Origin: Kumtagia yinganensis | Lineage (GTDB): Bacteria; Pseudomonadota; Alphaproteobacteria; Rhizobiales; Rhizobiaceae | Length of the DNA: 64,000 nucleotides | Reading direction: 5' to 3' | Assembly (NCBI RefSeq): GCF_040081985.1 | Contig: NZ_JBEBMH010000022.1 | Location: forward strand, 1-64,000 | Part shown: positions 36,408 through 51,457 of the stretch, one piece after another | Position numbering within the stretch: position 1 is the stretch's first letter | Layout of the letters: each line of letters opens with the position of its first letter | Notes under the pieces: model-generated | The model's input: the letters and a program-made list of their open reading frames with translations, nothing else | Told to the model about the DNA's origin: nothing | Databases searched by the model: none | Position numbers and translations under genes: made by a program

Positions 36408-36699
36408 TTCCTTCTCCTCCGATTGCCGATGAAAATGCCTGCCTCCCGCTGTTCCCCGATATCTGCGTGCGTGCTCCCCGCCCCTACTTCCGTTTGACGT
36501 AACGGTAGACCATCGAAGCGATCTTCATATTGTCCTTTGGGGAAACGGCACGATTTAGTTCAATTTTAGCCGGTGTACTTTCGATACACCGCGAGCGGAG
36601 TCGAACTCCGCAAGCTGTCGTAGTTATCTGCAACTACAAAGGGAATGGAACAATGAGAGCGAGCAAAAGTCAAACTGGAAATTCTCTGTTCCCTAAAGG

Positions 36700-37037
36700 T
36701 CAATATCGAGCCCAGCCGATTGCATCGAACGGCTGCTGAGCGCGCACGGTTATCAGACCCAAGGATACGCATCGGCAGAGACATTTCTGAAGGAAGCCGT
36801 CACAACCACAATCGGCTGCTTGTGCTCGATACCCATCTCCGTCAGATGTCCGGAATTCAGTTAGGGCGGCGATGGTGGAGCGCCGGTTCAGGCTTGCCTG
36901 TCATCTTTATCACTGCCATCGATGACGATGCCGTCGAAGCAGAAGCCCGTGAAGCCGGTTGCCTAGCATATCTTCACAAGCCGTTCGAAGCCAAGCTTCT
37001 GCTGTCCGCCGTCGGCTGGGCTATGTCGGAGGCATAG
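36700..37037 (+). pseudogene. Single-domain response regulator (FixJ-like receiver), decayed
   Basis: The C-terminal two thirds read cleanly: LLVLDTHLRQMSGIQLGRRW with the phospho-acceptor Asp, LPVIFITAIDDDAV and AYLHKPFEAKLLLSAVG. The first part is in another frame (ADCIERLLSAHGYQTQGYAS, then AETFLKEAVTTTIGC), broken near 36818. No start codon or complete first strand is found upstream because a TAA interrupts near 36690. The gene is truncated and frameshifted. Confidence 0.65.
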
Positions 37038-37208
37038 AAGATCGAAGAATGTGTATCGATCCGGTCACACCCGGGCATAATCAGCCTTCGAGGCAACAAC
37101 CGGCCCATATGGCCAATGTCGGTCGGTCAAACCTGAGGTAGTCTGTGTCGTTTCGGGCGAATGACTTGTCATGGTCCTGCGGAGGGACAGTTGCAAAAAC
37201 GATCCCCA

Positions 37209-37991
37209 ATGAAAATCATGTTACTCTGCCTACTTGTCAGCACCTCATTCGCACTCCCGGTTCGCGCCGCCGATGTCATCTCGGCGACTGCGCCCGATGC
37301 ACAGCCCATCGCTACCGAGGATTGGACCTTCTCCGTCACTCCCTATTTCTGGGCGGCTGGCCTTTCAGGCGACACGAGACAATTTGGACTTCCGGTCATC
37401 CACATCGACGCGGATTTTGGCGACATCCTGAACAATCTGGATTTCGCGGCGATGGCGATCGCCGATGCACGATACGGTCGCTACAGCATCTTCGGAGATA
37501 TTATCTACACAAGGCTCTCGGCGGGCGCCGACACGCCGCGAGGCATACTCGCCTCGAACGTCGACGTAGCGTCGGAGACGTTTGCCGGATTGGTAGGGGC
37601 TGGCTACTCGCTACTCGAAGGCCCTTCCGGGCGCCTGGATGTCGTGGGCGGCATCCGAGTCTGGTCGGTGGATACGAATCTTTCCTTCAACGGCGGCCTT
37701 TTGAACGGCCGATCCTTTAGCGACGGCGCGACCTGGGTCGACGGTCTCGTCGGTGTCCGGGGCAACTACTCGTTCACGCCGCAATTCTATTTCACAGGCT
37801 GGGCTCTGGTCGGCGCCGGCGGCGCCGACATCGACTGGGACGTCGCCGGCGGACTGGGCTACCGGATCAACGACCGTTTTTCGGCAACGCTCGGCTACAG
37901 GGCATTAGGCGTGGACTACAGCGACGACGACGGGTTTCTGTTTGATGCAGTGCAGCAAGGTCCAATAATGGGGATGACCATCCGCTTCTAG
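37209..37991 (+). CDS. Outer-membrane beta-barrel-like protein
   Basis: The 260-residue protein has a signal peptide (MKIMLLCLLVSTSFALPVRA, cleaved at VRA/ADV). Alternating hydrophobic/aromatic strands follow (WTFSVTPYFWAAGLSGDTRQ, YGRYSIFGDIIYTRL, LDVVGGIRVWSVDTNLSF, QFYFTGWALVGAGGADIDWD). The protein ends in Arg-Phe, the C-terminal aromatic typical of barrel insertion. It resembles the small barrel proteins of many Proteobacteria whose role is unknown. The longer frame begins at 37161; the signal peptide fixes the start. Confidence 0.75.
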   Translation: MKIMLLCLLVSTSFALPVRAADVISATAPDAQPIATEDWTFSVTPYFWAAGLSGDTRQFGLPVIHIDADFGDILNNLDFAAMAIADARYGRYSIFGDIIYTRLSAGADTPRGILASNVDVASETFAGLVGAGYSLLEGPSGRLDVVGGIRVWSVDTNLSFNGGLLNGRSFSDGATWVDGLVGVRGNYSFTPQFYFTGWALVGAGGADIDWDVAGGLGYRINDRFSATLGYRALGVDYSDDDGFLFDAVQQGPIMGMTIRF

Positions 37992-38045
37992 TTTTGACCG
38001 GGCGGTGCGGGACGCCGGCAGCTAAAGGCCCAAGTGGGCGCTGTG

Positions 38046-38372
38046 TCAGATCTGGTTTACGCCCTGAAACGCGCCTGTGGGTCCGAAGCGACACAGGAAA
38101 GTTCCCGCCGTGTCGTCGTCGTTCGGCAAAGTCCATGTGCCGCGAATCGTGGTTCCGTTCGCCCCCGCGACGGGATTGTCGGCTGAGATTTCTCCCAGGC
38201 TCACTCCTGTTTTACTGGCAAACTGGGCGCGGCAGAAGTCGGACATCTGACCTGCCGACACCACTTGCCCAGTGGCTACCGAAGCATTCGTACCGGGGGA
38301 GCCCTGGCATCCGGCCAGCGTGATCAAGGAGAAAACGCCTGCCGAAAGGTAGCTTTTCCGTCTTATAGACAT
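38046..38372 (-). CDS. Small lipoprotein
   Basis: The 108-residue protein starts MSIRRKSYLSAGVFSLITLA and has a lipobox LAGC at about residue 23, so it should be lipidated and membrane-anchored. The mature part has one Cys pair (DFCRAQFASK, TFLCRFGP) that could form a disulfide and a strand-rich GTTIRGTWTLPNDDD. Family not recognised. The frame reaches 38510, but the lipoprotein signal fixes the start. Confidence 0.7.
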   Translation of the reverse strand: MSIRRKSYLSAGVFSLITLAGCQGSPGTNASVATGQVVSAGQMSDFCRAQFASKTGVSLGEISADNPVAGANGTTIRGTWTLPNDDDTAGTFLCRFGPTGAFQGVNQI

Positions 38373-38536
38373 TTGGCTCTCTCCGCGGATACCGGCCAAT
38401 GCCATGTTTGTGTTTTTTTGGAACCACGATCGGTATGCAGACCCGTGCCGCCTTTCGGCACCGATATCACGAAGATGATGATTGCCCTTTTTCGTGCCCC
38501 TCCGCAACAACTAGAACGTGATGGATTTTCCCAGTT

Positions 38537-38725
38537 TTGCTTGGCTTGAAGCCCGATGTGAAGGCGGCGTGGCTCGACGCCCGCTACCAGGAGGTGAAGC
38601 GTAGCGCACTCGAAGAGATGCGCTCCCGCTACAAGGTCGTCGTCGTGCCTTTGGATCAGAGCGATCTCAGCGACCTGAGAACTCCGGGCGCCGCGGGCAC
38701 CGCCCAGGAGCCGATCTCGCAATGA
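38537..38725 (+). pseudogene. C-terminal fragment resembling a peptidyl-prolyl isomerase family protein
   Basis: The 62-codon frame from a TTG reads DVKAAWLDARYQEVKRSALE and EMRSRYKVVVVPLDQ. This helix-then-strand ending resembles the C-terminus of parvulin-type exported proteins (family assignment weak). There is no ribosome-binding site or N-terminus. It lies directly before a patch of ParB debris, and I treat it as a remnant. Confidence 0.35.
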
Positions 38726-38779
38726 GCCTCGCCGCACGATCCTGCCCGGCGGTTATTCGATATTCGTTGGATGCTTCAG

Positions 38780-39061
38780 TTATGCTGCCCCGACGTAGTT
38801 GCATATCGCCAGCATTCGCCTTTGAGCATCCCATTCATCGGGCAGGCTCTTGAGCGAGATATCCACGGCGATGATTGTCGGCGCCCGCCCATCGAGCACT
38901 GCCTCGACGATATCGGGTGCGAGAAGCGTGAGCCGCAGCAGGCGGCTGATGTAGGAGCGGTTGATCTTCTCGGCGACGGCGATCTCGTGGGCCGTTGCGT
39001 AGACGCCGGTCTCGGCGAGACGGAAATCCTCGCCGTGCAGGCCGATGACGATGATCTCCAC
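38780..39061 (-). pseudogene. C-terminal fragment of a ParB-like/recombinase-associated DNA-binding protein
   Basis: The segment TAHEIAVAEKINRSYISRLL, then LTLLAPDIVEAVLDGR and SLKSLPDEWDAQRRML is the helix-turn-helix end of a protein commonly encoded beside large serine recombinases in Rhizobiales islands. The usual N-terminus is missing; the first 15 residues are unrelated. At 39062 it abuts an oppositely oriented ParB-like fragment, which marks a rearrangement junction. Confidence 0.55.
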
Positions 39062-39064
39062 GCT

Positions 39065-39544
39065 GAGTTGGCGATGATCGACGAGAATCTGTGCCGGGCC
39101 GAACTGTCGCCCATCGACAGGGCCAAGAGTACGGCCAGGCGCAAGGCAGTTTATGAACTTCTAAACCCTGAGGCCAAGGCTGGTACCGCGGGCGCAATTG
39201 GAAGCAATGCTGCCCAGGGTATCGTTGCCGGCGCAACAGTCCCGGCGATTGTGCAGGTATGGGCGGTTGAAAGCGGCCAGCGTGGACGCACAACAATCCA
39301 GCTGATTGTAAACCGAACGCCGGTAGTGGCTGAGATATCCCTCTATCCAGGCGGCGATGCTTACCTGAGAGCTGGTGGGCTTTACTGCGGCCTTGGTCAG
39401 GTCGCCAAAGGCGCCTACCAGGTGACGATCGCCATCACCACGCCGGCCATCGCGCTGGTCAGCGACGGGAAGACGCCGGACCTGACGCCGTTTGGAGGGA
39501 CAATCGGCAACACCGTCGGTCCCGCTTTGCGACGCGCGCATTGA
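39065..39544 (+). pseudogene. Chimera: ParB fragment joined to a TopoVI-B-like C-terminus
   Basis: The first 40 residues (AELAMIDENLCRAELSPIDR, then RRKAVYELLNPEAKAG) are the conserved DNA-binding-linker region of phage-type ParB proteins. Then, from about GSNAAQGIVAG, the frame continues with IQLIVNRTPVVAEISLYPGG, YCGLGQVAKGAYQVTIAITT and ALVSDGKTPDLTPFGG. These match the C-terminal transducer end of TopoVI-B-like proteins paired with Spo11/TopoVI-A-like genes in Rhizobiales. The stop overlaps the candidate start of the A-like gene. No start of its own. Confidence 0.5.
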
Positions 39545-39589
39545 CCGATCAGCAAAGGAGTATCGATCAAGGACGCGGCCTTTGCCGTC

Positions 39590-40618
39590 ATGGAGGAAGC
39601 GTATCTCAAGGCCAGCGCCGGCGGCAAACTACCTGCCAACGCCCGACAGATCATGTATGCCGCGCGGCCGTTCATTCTCGAACAAACTGGACTAAACAAG
39701 CTCAACGACGCCTACTTCACCCAGGCGCTCCTCCCCACCTTCATGGACGAGCATCCCGATCTGACGGAGAATTGGGATGTGGTTTACGATGCCCGCGGTC
39801 ACCTGATCGAGCCGCATACCGGTCACAGTCTGCCGCTCGGCACCCTCCATGTCCGCGAGTATCTGCAACGCCGGCCGCGGACGAGCAATGGTTCGCTGCT
39901 CTCGACGGCCGCAGGGCTCCATCCCACTACTGGCCCCGGCGACCGCTATGGTGCGGTCCTGTTCATCGAGAAGGAGGGGTTTGAGCCACTGTTGCGCGCC
40001 GCACGTATCGCCGAGCGGTTCGACATCGCCATCATGTCCACCAAGGGAATGTCGGTCGTCGCGGCACGGGCGCTGGTCGACAGGCTGTCGGCGAAGGGCA
40101 TAATAATCCTCGTGGCTCACGACCTAGACGTCGCGGGAATCCGCATTTTTGGAACGCTCGGCGCTGACAGCAGCCGATACCAGTTCCAAAACAAGCCCGA
40201 CATCCACCGCCTTGGGCTGACCTTTGAACAGGCTGATGCAATGAATCTGCAGGCGGAGCGCCAGGAAATTCAGGGCGAACACCGTCGCGTGCTCGAAGGT
40301 CTGAAAGCGCACGGCGCAAGCAATGACGAGTTAGGATTCATCGCCGGTGGCTCGCGCGTCGAGTTGAACGCCATGCCCTCCGACCAGTTTATCGCTTGGA
40401 TCGAACAGGGCCTGATCAAAAACGGCGTTCATAAAATCGTTCCGTCGCCGGAGATCATCGAAGCGCACGCGCGTCAGCTGCTAGGGCTGCGTCATCTTAG
40501 CTTGCATGTTGCCGACCTCGAACAGTCTGCCCGCGATCATGCTGCCGGTGCCAAACTGCCCGACGACCTTGCCGAACGTATCCGACATGGATTTGAACGG
40601 GATCCGACACTGCCATAG
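39590..40618 (+). CDS. Spo11/TopoVI-A-like TOPRIM-type protein
   Basis: A 342-residue protein. AYLKASAGGKLPANARQIMY and AARPFILEQTG form a winged-helix-like N-terminus. YGAVLFIEKEGFEPLLRAAR gives the first TOPRIM strand with Glu, and VAHDLDVAGIRIFGTLGADS the D-x-D strand. A possible true start at the TTG 39541 (TDQQRSIDQ) would overlap the upstream stop but needs one frameshift near 39575. The family is related to the A subunit of topoisomerase VI; a DNA-cleaving or relaxing role is inferred. Its expected ATPase partner survives only as a C-terminal fragment upstream. Confidence 0.55.
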   Translation: MEEAYLKASAGGKLPANARQIMYAARPFILEQTGLNKLNDAYFTQALLPTFMDEHPDLTENWDVVYDARGHLIEPHTGHSLPLGTLHVREYLQRRPRTSNGSLLSTAAGLHPTTGPGDRYGAVLFIEKEGFEPLLRAARIAERFDIAIMSTKGMSVVAARALVDRLSAKGIIILVAHDLDVAGIRIFGTLGADSSRYQFQNKPDIHRLGLTFEQADAMNLQAERQEIQGEHRRVLEGLKAHGASNDELGFIAGGSRVELNAMPSDQFIAWIEQGLIKNGVHKIVPSPEIIEAHARQLLGLRHLSLHVADLEQSARDHAAGAKLPDDLAERIRHGFERDPTLP

Positions 40619-40709
40619 GAAGATGCGCTGGGTGCGGCGGTCGCCAGCATGGTGGGCGACGAGTAGTCATCCCTGTGATGCACGCGCAACCCTTGTGCGT
40701 TCGCCCGCG

Positions 40710-41321
40710 TCAGGCCGGTCGAATGGTTCGGGTCTCCAGACCCTTGCTGCCTTGGCCGTAGCTGATGTTCACTCGCTGGCCGTCGGTAAGTGGACTCATC
40801 CCCGCGCGAGTCAAGGCGCTGGCATGGACAAAGACATCAGCCTTATCTTCGCCTAGACTGATGAATCCAAATCCTTTGTCCGGATTGTACCACTTGACTG
40901 TGCCTTCGCCTGTCTGGTCGGCAGAGGTCGGTTGGGTCGGAAGATTAGCAACGGAGCGAGTTGACGGTCGCCGTGGCGGTGGATCGACCGCTGCGGCCAC
41001 TTCAAGCACTTGGCAAACCTGTTTGCCCTTGGGTGAGTCTTCGAGAATGACTTTCAACCGGGTGCCCTGTGTAGTGCTAGGGTGACCTGCGCTTTCGAGC
41101 GACCGGATGTGAAGAAACGCCTCGGAACCGTCGACGGTCCTGACGAATCCAAACCCTTTGTCCGGATTGAACCACAGAACCTCAGCGTCAACTGCAGGCG
41201 CAGGGTTGGGGCGCGCAGGCCGCTGGAAGTAACTAGGCTCTGCAGCCGAGTCGGGAAACGACGGCTCGGCATTGCTATCAAAGCCACGTTTCCGGTCGCG
41301 GTGATTTCCTCGGCTTCCCAT
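40710..41321 (-). CDS. Double cold-shock-domain protein
   Basis: The 203-residue protein has a basic N-terminus (MGSRGNHRDRKRGFDSNAEP) and two cold-shock domains. The first (about residues 45-110: AEVLWFNPDKGFGFVRTVDG, SEAFLHIRSLE) and second (about 138-203: GTVKWYNPDKGFGFISLGED, DVFVHASALTRAG) both keep the RNP1-type KGFGF motif, so both should bind single-stranded nucleic acid. Tandem-domain CspD-like proteins are common in Rhizobiales. A weak EcfG-type promoter lies upstream on the minus strand. Confidence 0.92.
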   Translation of the reverse strand: MGSRGNHRDRKRGFDSNAEPSFPDSAAEPSYFQRPARPNPAPAVDAEVLWFNPDKGFGFVRTVDGSEAFLHIRSLESAGHPSTTQGTRLKVILEDSPKGKQVCQVLEVAAAVDPPPRRPSTRSVANLPTQPTSADQTGEGTVKWYNPDKGFGFISLGEDKADVFVHASALTRAGMSPLTDGQRVNISYGQGSKGLETRTIRPA

Positions 41322-41379
41322 GGGTCTCTCGGTTTGGCGCGGCAGGGCGTTGAGATACCACCGAGGTGGTCCGGCATCA

Positions 41380-41404
41380 AACGTTCAAATTCATCGATGG
41401 TTCT
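41380..41404 (-). promoter_or_regulatory. Possible EcfG-type promoter for the cold-shock gene
   Basis: Minus-strand AGAAC (41404-41400), 16 bases, CGTT (41383-41380). One mismatch to the GGAAC -35 element. It is paired with a perfect site facing the giant kinase gene (41449-41473). Confidence 0.35.
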
Positions 41405-41448
41405 GCCTATGCGGAGCGATTTTTGTCCCGGAGCAAGAAGCTTTAACC

Positions 41449-41473
41449 GGAACCATCGCCACACCCGTGCGTT
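41449..41473 (+). promoter_or_regulatory. EcfG-type promoter for the poly-HAMP kinase
   Basis: GGAAC (41449-41453), 16 bases, CGTT (41470-41473), about 120 bases before the ATG of the 1903-residue kinase. Perfect match to the consensus. Confidence 0.55.
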
Positions 41474-41593
41474 TCTTTGCGTTGCGGTGCCTAGGGGGCC
41501 TCGTGCGCCGCGCATTGCTCATATGATAACCGTTGACAAAGTAGCTTCGCCGTTCGGAATCGGTTTCGGAGATTGGGGAGGAATTAAATCGTC

Positions 41594-47301
<5,708 letters not shown>

Positions 47302-47305
<4 letters not shown>

Positions 47306-49398
47306 CGCGTTCAGTCGCGGGGCGCCTGCCTCGATCCGGCAAATCGGGCATCATGCCAATGGTCGGCGTGCCCCGCGGTCGAACGCGCATCCTCGCGGTC
47401 GATGATGACGAACGCAATCTATTTGCCCTTCGGGAGGTGCTGGATCCGGTTGGTGAAGTCGTTTGCGCCAATTCCGGCGAGGAGGCGCTGCGCTGCCTGC
47501 TCAAGGAAGACTTTGCTGTCGTACTGCTAGATGTCCTCATGCCGGGCATGGATGGGTACGAGACGGCAAGCCTGATCCGACAAAGGGAGCGGTCGAAGCG
47601 CACCCCTATTATCTTCCTCTCGGCGATTAACAAGGAAGATGCCCACATGCTGCGCGGCTACGATGCCGGCGCGGTAGATTACGTCTTCAAACCGTTCGAC
47701 ACGCTGATCTTGCGCTCTAAGGTGGCCGTATTCGTAGACCTCTATGAAAAGACCCGTGAAATCGAGGAGAAAGCTGGGCGCGAACAGCGGCTGCTCGAGG
47801 CGACTTTGAAGGCACAGGCGGAGAAGCTCGAAGCCGAGCACGCCTTACGCCGGAGCAAGGAACAGCAGGAAGCCATCCTGCGGTCCCTTCCCATTGTCTT
47901 TCATTCGCGATCGACCGAGGAACCGTTCGCGCCTCTTTTCGTGAGCGACAGTGTTGAAGCTGTTACCGGCTTCACGCCTGAGCGCTTCCTCTCCGAACCG
48001 GATTTCGGAGTGAGCAGAGTTCACCCAGAAGATCGGGACGGGGTTGCCCAGGCACATCGCGAAGCCGCTGGGCAAGGTAGCTACAGCTGCGAATACCGCT
48101 GGCAGACTGCAGACGGAAGCTGGAAGATTTTCTTGGATCAGGGAGTCCTGGCACCGGCGAGTGGAGATCAGCAGCGGGCGCTCTTTGGCACACTTCTGGA
48201 CGTCACCGAGAGGAGACAGATCGAAGAGCAGTTGGCGCAGGCGCGGAAGATGGAAACTGTAGGCCGGTTGACCGGCGGCATCGCCCACGATTTTAACAAT
48301 CTGCTCGGATCGATCCTCAGCGGATTGTCGCTCATACAGCGTCAGGTAAATCTGCCAGATAATACGCGGCAGGTGCTGGAGATGACGCGCCACGCTGCCA
48401 AGCAGGGTGCCGAGCTTATTACCCGCATGCTCGCCTTCTCGCGGCGCCAGCAGTTGAGGCCGACTGCGATCGATCTTGCCGCTCTGGCCGCAACTCTGAA
48501 GGGGCTTTTGGAGCCGGTGCTCGGCGGGCGCATTCGGCTCAATTGGAAAATAAACCCAGATACCGCGCCCGCGCATGCCGACAAGGGACAGCTCGAACTA
48601 GCAATCATGAATCTCGTCCTCAATGCCAGAGACGCAATGCCTCAAGGAGGCACGATCACATTGGACGCACGAAACGGTCGGGTTGAAGCCGGGTCCAACA
48701 TGGAACCCGGGGACTACGTAGTAATCAGTGTTGAAGACACCGGCGTCGGCATCTCACCCGAACTGCTCGACAGGGTCGTGGAGCCGTTCTTCACGACCAA
48801 GGAAGTTGGCAAGGGAACTGGCTTGGGCTTGAGTACTGTTCATGGCTTCGCGCAGCAGTCGAGAGGAGGGCTGCATATCCAGAGCGAGGTCGGGCAGGGC
48901 ACGAGGGTCGAACTCTGGCTGCCCCGCTCCAACGAAGCCGGCACTCCCGTTGTTGCAACCCTTCCCCCGGCTCCGGACCCGCCTCGTCTAGAACAGGAGA
49001 AAGCAACACCTGAGATTTTGCTCGTCGATGACAGCGAAAGCCTAAGGGAGATCACCGCAGCAATGCTGCGAGATCGCGGTTTTAAGGTCCTCGCGGCCGC
49101 CGGCGGAGCCGAGGCCCTTGCTTCAATCGAGCGCGATCCGGACCGCTTCGACCTCATCATCACGGATTTCGCCATGCCGCTGCTATCCGGCCTAGACGTA
49201 GTACGTTACGCCCGCAACTTGCGTCCGGGCTGGCCGGCGATCATCATCAGCGGCTATGCAGACGAGACGGAGATGAAAGAGCGTCCAGACGATGTTCCAC
49301 TTCTTGGCAAGCCTTATCCCGACGAAGCACTGGTCGACGTCATCTTGCAGCTCTTAAAAAACAGCCGTCACCCTGCCGTGCGGCAAGGCCTTGCGTGA
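47302..49398 (+). CDS. Hybrid histidine kinase: REC-coil-PAS-HisKA-HATPase-REC
   Basis: The 698-residue cytoplasmic protein begins at the ATG overlapping the giant kinase stop. Receiver 1 (about residues 28-150) has Asp in AVVLLDVLMPGMDGYET and the Lys in DYVFKPFD. A coiled coil (IEEKAGREQRLLEATLKAQ) and a PAS domain (about 190-315) follow. HisKA carries TGGIAHDFNNLLGSILSG, the ATPase domain NLVLNARDAMPQGG and GTGLGLSTVHGF, and the C-terminal receiver FDLIITDFAMPLLSGLD. The N-terminal receiver is a natural target for the upstream poly-HAMP kinase, suggesting a two-kinase relay. No Hpt or DNA-binding output is encoded here. Confidence 0.93.
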
Positions 49399-49786
49399 CG
49401 TCTGCCTCCGTCAGCGCGCTGACGTCTTCTGCTGTCAATCGTTCGCGGACTCCGTTAGGCGGTACGAGAGCAATTGTCGGCCGACTGCCATTCGTTGCCA
49501 ATGAGGGCTTCGGGGCCGGGTGGCTTGCGATAGCGCACCTCTGATCATAGCGCGGCGCCGAACTCCTGCTCATCATCGTCCCCCTGCGTACCAATGTCGG
49601 AAAATGTCAGGATATCATGACTTTAGCTGCCGTGATAGAATCGGTTCGTAGCCATCCCCCTGGCCAGTAAGGCACACCGCCGATGACCCCGGGGGGGGGC
49701 GGTCAAGAGCTGGTAGGGATCGAGCCCTAGACCCGGCCGGCCCCTTCGCTTTCACTGCCTCGAAATTGGGAAAGGGGTATCTGCCA
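49399..49786. other. Intergenic spacer before the prophage remnant
   Basis: No gene seen. It contains a run of nine G residues near 49690, followed by a GC-rich segment typical of the DNA before phage-type methylase genes in Rhizobiales. Confidence 0.4.
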
Positions 49787-51159
49787 ATGACGATCCCGCC
49801 CGAAACCGCAGAAATCAGCCATTCTGGCCTTGGCATTGGTGGCGAAAGCGCCGCGATCCACTCGACAAAGTCTGGGGTTAAACTGGGGTTTGACCGGCAA
49901 CTGGCGGTGCAGTATCGCCCGGTCTCGACGCTGATCCTGTACGCCCGCAATGCTCGGACGCATTCGGAGCGGCAGGTCGCCGAAATCGCCGCCTCGATCC
50001 GCGAGTTCGGCTGGACAAACCCGATCCTGGTGGATGGCGACAATGGCTTCATTGCCGGCCATGGGCGACTACTGGCAGCGCGAAAGCTCTGCATGACCGA
50101 CGTGCCGGTGATCGAGCTTTTGCCGGATTGAGCGAGGCGCACAAGCGGGCGCTGATCATTGCCGACAACAAGCTGGCCCTGAACGCCGGGTGGGACATCG
50201 ATCTGCTCGGCGTCGAACTGGCCGATCTGCAGAGCATGGGCTTTGACCTGGCGCTCACCGGGTTCGGCGAAGAGGAGGTCTCTTCACTACTTGCCCACGG
50301 CACGGCAGGCCTCACCGATCCCGATGAAGTTCCCGAAACACCCAGGCAACCGGTCAACCAGTCGGGTGATCTCTGGGTTCTTGGAAAGCATCGACTGATT
50401 TGCGGTGACAGCACCAATTCCACCGACGTCGAGCAGGTGCTATCTGGTGTGAAGCCGCACCTGTGCGTGGTTGATCCCCCGTATGGCGTTGCCTATGATC
50501 CGACCTGGCGCAGCCAGCTTCCAGACCATGCCGGTGTCGACCTTGCCCGCGGCACAGTCCTGAATGACGACCGCGCCGACTGGCGTGAAGCCTGGGCGCT
50601 ATTCCCGGGCGATGTCATCTACGTCTGGCACGGCGCCCTGCACGCCGCCACCGTGGCCGAAAGCCTGGAGGCGTGCGGCTTCTCCATCCGCTCGCAGATC
50701 GTCTGGGATAAAACCCGGCTGGTGATCGGCCGGGGAGACTATCATTGGCAGCATGAGCCCTGCTGGTACGCAGTCAGGAAGGGCAAGAAGGGCCACTGGT
50801 CCGGCGACCGAAAACAGACAACGGTCTGGCAGATCCCGCACAGGAAATCCGAGACAGGTCACGGCACCCAGAAGCCGGTCGAATGCATGAAGCGGCCGAT
50901 CGAGAACAACTCCTCGCCCGGCCAGGCCGTTTACGAACCCTTCTGCGGCTCGGGCACCACCATCATCGCCGCCGAGATGACAGGCCGTGTCTGCCATGCC
51001 ATCGAACTCAACCCTGCCTATGTCGATGTGACCATCACCCGCTGGCAGGATTTTACCGGCGAGTCCGCGACACTGGAGGCAACCGGCCAGAGCTTTGAGG
51101 AAGTGCGGGCCGAGCGGCTTGGCGGGGCAAGCCAGGCTCATGACGAGGTTCGGTCATGA
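49787..51159 (+). pseudogene. Phage-type ParB-nuclease/DNA methylase, frameshifted
   Basis: The first part (MTIPPETAEISHSGLGIGGE ...) is a ParB/Srx-like N-terminal domain: LILYARNARTHSERQVAEIA and DGDNGFIAGHGRLLAARKL. The frame is lost near 50115 in a CTTTTG run. The second part continues LSEAHKRALIIADNKLALNA and has DNA methylase motifs DPPYGVAYDP (DPPY) and FCGSGTTIIAAEMTGR (SAM-binding FxGxG). In relatives this is one protein of about 440-460 residues that methylates adenine or cytosine in DNA. It is followed by phage genes, marking a prophage remnant. The second part alone spans 50128-51159. Confidence 0.8.
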
Positions 51160-51457
51160 TGACACTTCCACCACCATTATAGGTAGCCAGTCCCGCACAG
51201 GTTCTTTGATGGAGGCCCTCGCCAACGTCATCGCCGGCTATATCGTCGCCATCATCGTGCAGCGGCTCGCCTATCCCCAGTTCGGCATCGAAACGACACT
51301 GGCCACCGACGGCTTGATCGCGGCCATCTTCACCACGGCCTCGCTGGCTCGCCCCTATGTGCTGCGACGCTTCTTCCAGTATCTCGCTGATGTCGACAAG
51401 CAGCACGATCTTCAGTGCAGCGAGCGGCTGAAGCAGCGTCTTGTCCGGAGGCCATGA
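51140..51457 (+). CDS. DUF7220-like small membrane protein of phage origin
   Basis: A 105-residue protein whose core (SRTGSLMEALANVIAGYIVA, then IIVQRLAYPQFGIETTL and LIAAIFTTASLARPYVLRRF) has two membrane helices and the DUF7220 pattern. It overlaps the 3' end of the methylase. The N-terminal 20 residues are uncertain; a start nearer SRTGS is possible. Such proteins lie between methylase and terminase genes in Rhizobiales prophages; function unknown. Confidence 0.6.
   Translation: MTRFGHDDTSTTIIGSQSRTGSLMEALANVIAGYIVAIIVQRLAYPQFGIETTLATDGLIAAIFTTASLARPYVLRRFFQYLADVDKQHDLQCSERLKQRLVRRP

Noticed and set aside
34704..36497. A 597-codon plus-strand open frame across the arylsulfatase gene
   Set aside because: Antisense to an intact sulfatase with signal peptide and catalytic motifs; no domain is seen in the plus-strand translation.
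36530..36739. A small plus-strand gene upstream of the response-regulator remnant
   Set aside because: No ribosome-binding site or motif, and it overlaps the decayed receiver gene in another frame.
38771..39544. One continuous 257-codon plus-strand gene
   Set aside because: Its first third is antisense to a convincing minus-strand DNA-binding fragment, and only the part after about 39065 shows protein family motifs. Treated as a chimera of remnants.
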